A stretch of DNA of 9,617 bases from Polynucleobacter meluiroseus (lineage in GTDB: Bacteria > Pseudomonadota > Gammaproteobacteria > Burkholderiales > Burkholderiaceae): NCBI GenBank assembly GCA_945867755.1, contig CAMBJN010000042.1:1-9617 (forward strand). The letters run 5' to 3'. Below the pieces are notes generated by a model. The model was not told the DNA's origin, searched no databases, and was given only the letters and a program-made list of their open reading frames with translations. Shown here piece after piece: positions 6,789 through 9,617 of the stretch. The first letter of the stretch is position 1; every line of letters starts with the position of its first letter. Position numbers and translations under genes: made by a program.

Positions 6789-7128
6789 TCAACTCATTTG
6801 GGTCACTTAAGTCCATCGTCCTATACCCCGAAGGTTTTCGGCCTCGCGTTTTTGTGCCAGTAAACATATCCAAGTACCAACCGAGCTGCTCCAGCAATGC
6901 AAACTGCAAGCTTTTCTCACTACGCTCATGCCTTTCTCGTCTTGTTTGACCAGCTTTTCTATACTGCGGATGGTTGGCGCCTTGTAGGACATTTCTGCTT
7001 TTGTGGGCGCCATGCATCCTACATGCCCTCGTCCCAAACGCCGCTGGGTTATTGCAGGGCAGTCGAGTTCTTTTGGATTTGCACCCACATAACTTAGCGC
7101 CATGCATCTTCACACTAGGTAAAGGCAT
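6742..7128 (-). CDS. Small Cys/His protein resembling the HGGXW family, of phage/mobile elements
   Basis: 128 residues from ATG 7128. The N-terminus carries C14-G-C16, C25, C36 and H39 in an arrangement (CG-x-K, then PC-x2-P, then CRMHG) matching the HGGXW-type motif seen in small phage and plasmid proteins, here HGAHK in place of HGG. The four Cys plus His suggest a zinc knuckle. A basic stretch follows (GANHPQYRKAGQTRRERHER), then a Leu-rich helix (QFALLEQLGWYLDMF) and a lysine-rich tail. This looks like a nucleic-acid-binding protein, but the family's function is not known to me. The start at 7128 is preferred because GGAGA stands 8 bases upstream; a GTG at 7143 (5 more residues) has no such site, and an internal ATG at 7107 is also possible. 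It is the last gene of the leftward set, 76 bases after the preceding stop. Confidence 0.65.
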   Translation of the reverse strand: MPLPSVKMHGAKLCGCKSKRTRLPCNNPAAFGTRACRMHGAHKSRNVLQGANHPQYRKAGQTRRERHERSEKSLQFALLEQLGWYLDMFTGTKTRGRKPSGYRTMDLSDPNELSEIVLKTLPKPKSKM

Positions 7129-7137
7129 TTGACAGGT

Positions 7138-7141
7138 CTCC
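7138..7141 (-). promoter_or_regulatory. Ribosome binding site deciding the start of the Cys/His gene
   Basis: GGAG on the - strand, followed by A and eight bases before ATG 7128. It is the only good site in the region and argues against initiation at GTG 7143. Confidence 0.5.
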
Positions 7142-7144
7142 ACA

Positions 7145-7156
7145 CCCTATTTAGGG
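7145..7156. repeat. Short palindrome CCCTATTTAGGG in the intergenic gap
   Basis: Arms CCCTA/TAGGG around TT, in the gap between the winged-helix-like gene and the Cys/His gene, just upstream of the latter's ribosome binding site. It may be a small operator or an RNA stem affecting translation; no regulator can be named. Confidence 0.35.
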
Positions 7157-7204
7157 GGTCTTTAAGGTGCTTAAATTTAATTTCCGCAATACCCATGCAA
7201 ATAC

Positions 7205-7579
7205 TCATAGTATGGTCACCCGTGGGTATCCACCGCGTTGTGGGAAAAGTTTAATTAACCCGTATATCTCCAATCTTTTTAGGATGAGTTGCCGAGTTTG
7301 CCGAGTGAGGCCTGTTACATCATCAATCTTGGAATCTAGCTTTATTGTCTTAGAGCCAGTAAGCCCCGCATAGAACCAGAGCATAGTGGCAACAATGCCT
7401 GTAGAGCCACCAAGATTATTGGCTCTCTTGAGCCAGTCAAGTGGTACTGGCCCTTTAATGAATAAACCAGGCTGTCTTGTAGGTTTAGGTGGGGGTGTAT
7501 AAGGCTGGCATCTACCAAGTTCTTTATCAAGGTCAATGTCTAAAAGAGAAAACTTCTTGGGTTGTATGTATGTGGCCAT
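7205..7579 (-). CDS. Unnamed mobile-element protein with winged-helix-like C-terminus
   Basis: 124 residues. A Pro-rich linker (YTPPPKPTRQPG, about 27-38) precedes a conserved-looking core, GPVPLDWLKRANNLGGSTGIV (43-63), and a hydrophobic helix ATMLWFYAGL. The C-terminal third (LTRQTRQLILKRLEIYGLIK, then GGYPRVTIL) has the helix, recognition-like helix and beta-wing order of a winged helix-turn-helix, and the tail RVTIL fits a wing strand. I recall similar proteins of about this size beside family A polymerases in mobile elements of proteobacteria, without a named function. A DNA-binding, possibly regulatory or replication-accessory, role is inferred. ATG 7579 has only a weak site (AAAGAAATC). 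The gene begins 51 bases after the polymerase stop on the same strand, so it is probably in the same transcript. Confidence 0.75.
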   Translation of the reverse strand: MATYIQPKKFSLLDIDLDKELGRCQPYTPPPKPTRQPGLFIKGPVPLDWLKRANNLGGSTGIVATMLWFYAGLTGSKTIKLDSKIDDVTGLTRQTRQLILKRLEIYGLIKLFPQRGGYPRVTIL

Positions 7580-7617
7580 ATGATTTCTTTATGAATAGAT
7601 ATGTATAAGATTGGACA

Positions 7618-7638
7618 GGTGTTAAATGTTCTAACACC
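7618..7638. repeat. Stem-loop over the polymerase stop codon
   Basis: GGTGTTA (7618-7624) and TAACACC (7632-7638) form a perfect 7-bp stem with a 7-base loop, overlapping the polymerase stop (7631-7633). No T run follows in the leftward direction, so it is not a classical terminator. It could be an mRNA processing or stability element between the polymerase and the next gene. Confidence 0.4.
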
Positions 7639-9394
7639 CTGCGTTAAGTTTTTCACTGCTTTTGACACGCTCAAGAATAGCCATGACGCGGTCCCAGAAA
7701 TGCTGACCCGAGTCCTCGTGAAACCTCTCAGGGCTGCAGATTATCTTTGCGTCACTAGCTAGCTTGAACCCGCCGAGCAGGATTGCGCTTGCTTCTTCCA
7801 TACAATCCTGGGCTACTAAAACTACTTCATCAATTTGGTCTTCGGAAGCCTCAATCAATAGAGCATCGTGCACAGGCGCACAAATATTGATACCTCTTTC
7901 GTGCATCAATATGCATGCGAGCCTCAGCATTTCTGCCGCATTGGCTTGCATTGGGAAGTTACGTAAGCTGCGAGGATTTAGGTCTGGCTGAACATTTAGT
8001 TGCCAGCCAAACAAAGTAGCCACCTGATTAAATGCAACTGTCGTGTTGTAAAGATTGTCTGACCAGTACCAAAACGTTCTATAAACTTTCTTGTGCATAT
8101 CAAGGAGCTGTTTAGCCCGTAATTCTGGAACCCCTAGTCGCTCAGCCAATGACTCTGCACCCATGCCATATTGTGTTGCTAGAACGCACTGCTTGTATTG
8201 ATTTCGCTCATTTGGGTGGCTATGTTTAGTTGCATTTGAGGGTACCGCGCCAGCCTGTTTGGCGAAAGCAAGATATGGGTCACCGGATAAATAAGCTTCA
8301 AGCATATTTTTGTCTTGGGATAATGCAGCCGCAATACCAAACTCCTGTTGTGACCAGTCAATGTATGCAATAGCCATACCAGGACGTGGCTGGATTAGTC
8401 CTCTTAGCCACTTTGACAACCCAAAAACAAACTTCGTTGTCGATGGTTGGTTGCGTCCAGTGATAGATGAAAACTGTGACAGCATGCAACGGTTCCGCCC
8501 ATCACTGCCAACATACAGGTCACTTAATCTGAGCTTTGCCAAGCAGTCTCGCAAATTGCGTAACGGCAATAGACTCGGGTGTGCCTTGGACATGTCCTTA
8601 AAGGTATCTTCGTCAAGCTTAAGTTTCCCTGTTGTTGTTCTGGGCCATGGAATATTTGCTAGCCCAAGATATTTCTCGAACAAATCGCTCTTAAATACAC
8701 CACCCTGATAGACCCCATAAGCTGCGTCAACTTCTAAAATAAGTTCACTTTTGATCCTGTCCCAGAAATGACACAGATCAGCATAAGTCTTAATATCAAT
8801 GGGTGTACCAGTGTTTTCCATAGCGGCAACAGCGATGTTGTACTGCCCTCTGAGGAGCGCGCGTGGTTGGTCAATTCCCGGTAGCATGGCACTTAAAAGA
8901 GGCAGTAATGCATCGACATCTGACTGGCAATAATCCAGCAACGATGACCGTTCATGATAGTTGAATGGCCCACCTCTCAAAGCTAGGGTGCGCATCTCCT
9001 CTTTGTGCTCAGGAGCAATTGAATCTAGTCCAAAAAATTTCATAGCTCCAAGCAACGAACGACCACCTGGTAAAAATGAAAACCCATTTGTACTATTACG
9101 AAACTCAGCATAGAGATCCAAAACGTTTTGGGGCATTGACCAACCCAAAGCCTTGAAGCAAGACATCTCAGCGCTAGCAAAATAGGCAACAATGACAGCT
9201 GTCTCATCAATCGGGAAAGGTGGCGCCTTTAATTGATAAAGCTCCTCTTGGAATATTCGGTGGTATTTGCCCGTGCCAACCTCATAAGCAACCATACATA
9301 TCACTTCGGGTAAGTTACCCTCACGACCCTCGAGGGGGCGGAATTCAAAATCGAGGGTGATGCAGTCACGCAAGGAAAAATCTTGATTAACCAT
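7631..9394 (-). CDS. Family A DNA polymerase with 3'-5' exonuclease domain (mobile-element type)
   Basis: 587 residues, shorter than E. coli Pol I because there is no 5'-3' nuclease domain. The N-terminal exonuclease domain has Exo I D15-x-E17 (TLDFEF), a divergent Exo II around E76 (YFASAEMSCF) and Exo III Y155-x3-D159. The polymerase domain has the fingers and palm motifs in order: SSITGRNQPST (309-319), motif A D346-WSQQ-E351, O-helix R397-x3-K401-x3-L405-x3-Y409-G, Q483 in FPMQANAAEML, and motif C H509-D510. L405 occupies the place of E. coli Phe762, and A511 that of Glu883. Both catalytic Asp are present, so polymerase activity is expected. Such stand-alone polymerases belong to phages and integrative elements and replicate their own DNA. 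ATG 9394 overlaps the previous gene's stop (TAATG) and has GGGAGG 5 bases upstream. Confidence 0.93.
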   Translation of the reverse strand: MVNQDFSLRDCITLDFEFRPLEGREGNLPEVICMVAYEVGTGKYHRIFQEELYQLKAPPFPIDETAVIVAYFASAEMSCFKALGWSMPQNVLDLYAEFRNSTNGFSFLPGGRSLLGAMKFFGLDSIAPEHKEEMRTLALRGGPFNYHERSSLLDYCQSDVDALLPLLSAMLPGIDQPRALLRGQYNIAVAAMENTGTPIDIKTYADLCHFWDRIKSELILEVDAAYGVYQGGVFKSDLFEKYLGLANIPWPRTTTGKLKLDEDTFKDMSKAHPSLLPLRNLRDCLAKLRLSDLYVGSDGRNRCMLSQFSSITGRNQPSTTKFVFGLSKWLRGLIQPRPGMAIAYIDWSQQEFGIAAALSQDKNMLEAYLSGDPYLAFAKQAGAVPSNATKHSHPNERNQYKQCVLATQYGMGAESLAERLGVPELRAKQLLDMHKKVYRTFWYWSDNLYNTTVAFNQVATLFGWQLNVQPDLNPRSLRNFPMQANAAEMLRLACILMHERGINICAPVHDALLIEASEDQIDEVVLVAQDCMEEASAILLGGFKLASDAKIICSPERFHEDSGQHFWDRVMAILERVKSSEKLNAGC

Positions 9395-9617
9395 TAGATC
9401 CTCCCTTGAATTTGGCGAATATATGGGTGCTCTGGAGAGTCAATGATTCGTCCCGAGAATGCATCATTGATCAATTCTTCCATCGACTGCTTTGGCCACC
9501 TTGGATCACCAAGATCATTGGTCGATTTGGTAATCTCATACTGACCAGCTTGCATGTTGGCTTCTACTCTTACCCAATCAGTTTCAGCTTGCTTGATTGC
9601 TTCTTTGTATGAGGATT
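9394..9617 (-). CDS. C-terminal part of an unrecognised gene, cut by the right edge
   Basis: Reading leftward, one - strand frame is open from the right edge to TAA (9396-9394), giving 73 codons with no stop. The peptide includes EAIKQAETDWVRVEANMQAG, then a negatively charged segment with WPKQSMEELINDAF, and ends EHPYIRQIQGRI. The stop TAA shares one base with the polymerase ATG (TAATG), which together with unbroken coding character makes this a real gene translationally coupled to the polymerase. The tail holds GGGAGG, the polymerase ribosome binding site. I recall similar C-termini in unnamed proteins encoded just before such polymerases in other mobile elements, but can give no function. 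The start and N-terminal domains lie beyond the window. Confidence 0.75.
   Translation of the reverse strand, partial: SSYKEAIKQAETDWVRVEANMQAGQYEITKSTNDLGDPRWPKQSMEELINDAFSGRIIDSPEHPYIRQIQGRI
9400..9405 (-). promoter_or_regulatory. Ribosome binding site of the polymerase gene
   Basis: GGGAGG on the - strand, 5 bases before ATG 9394 and inside the last codons of the upstream gene. It fixes the polymerase start and fits translational coupling through the TAATG overlap. Confidence 0.75.

Noticed and set aside
7129..7143. GTG 7143 as start of the Cys/His gene
   Set aside because: GGAG at 7138-7141 lies inside this extension and is well placed for ATG 7128; nothing comparable precedes the GTG.
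8310..8708. 132-codon + strand frame opposite the polymerase
   Set aside because: It is antisense to conserved polymerase motifs, with a composition and peptide that look like a shadow.
9406..9612. 68-codon + strand frame at the right edge
   Set aside because: The opposite strand carries an unbroken frame ending in TAATG on the polymerase start, a better explanation of the coding signal.
1..9617. tRNA, rRNA, CRISPR array, insertion sequence or toxin-antitoxin pair
   Set aside because: No cloverleaf or 3'-tRNA remnant was recognised, no regularly spaced repeats with spacers, no transposase and no small paired genes of such type.

Overview
The window looks like the chromosome of a Gram-negative bacterium, probably a low-GC freshwater betaproteobacterium of the Polynucleobacter kind. 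That placement is inferred from AT-leaning codon use, a CzcA/CusA-type efflux operon carrying a small periplasmic partner of a type I associate with Burkholderiales, and an eptA-dgkA pair. No rRNA, tRNA or other taxonomic marker is present to confirm it.

Left part (1-4167, + strand): the 3' end of a heavy-metal efflux operon. It holds the C-terminal part of a membrane-fusion (CzcB/CusB/HlyD-like) protein, a complete 1040-residue RND permease, and a 123-residue exported protein of unknown function. A strong stem-loop terminator follows. The three genes are tightly spaced and each internal gene has its own ribosome binding site.

Middle part (4168-6400, + strand): a 305-base leader, then a lipid A phosphoethanolamine transferase (EptA) with every catalytic residue in place, then a diacylglycerol kinase (DgkA) 11 bases downstream. 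The pair makes metabolic sense: EptA takes phosphoethanolamine from phosphatidylethanolamine and leaves diacylglycerol, which DgkA converts back to phosphatidic acid. Upstream of eptA are four TTAA half-sites spaced 11, 12 and 11 bases apart, two of which form a PmrA-box-like CTTAAT-N5-GTTAAT. This suggests control by an OmpR-family response regulator.

Junction (6401-6741): a non-coding stretch that separates ordinary chromosomal genes from accessory DNA. It holds a 9-bp direct repeat (GTTACCAAA twice, 13 bp apart), a C/G-rich tract with near-perfect dyad symmetry and an imperfect 19-bp repeat. It is a reasonable candidate for one end of an integrated element, but no integrase or second end is visible.

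Right part (6742-9617, - strand): four genes read leftward, apparently as one transcription unit of a phage-like or integrative element. In transcription order they are the C-terminus of an unrecognised gene running off the right edge, a stand-alone family A DNA polymerase with a 3'-5' exonuclease domain and no 5' nuclease, a 124-residue protein with a winged-helix-like C-terminus, and a small Cys/His protein resembling the HGGXW family. The unrecognised gene and the polymerase gene overlap in TAATG. The polymerase carries Leu at the position equivalent to E. coli Pol I Phe762, a variant reported in phage polymerases. This replication module is the least described part of the window.
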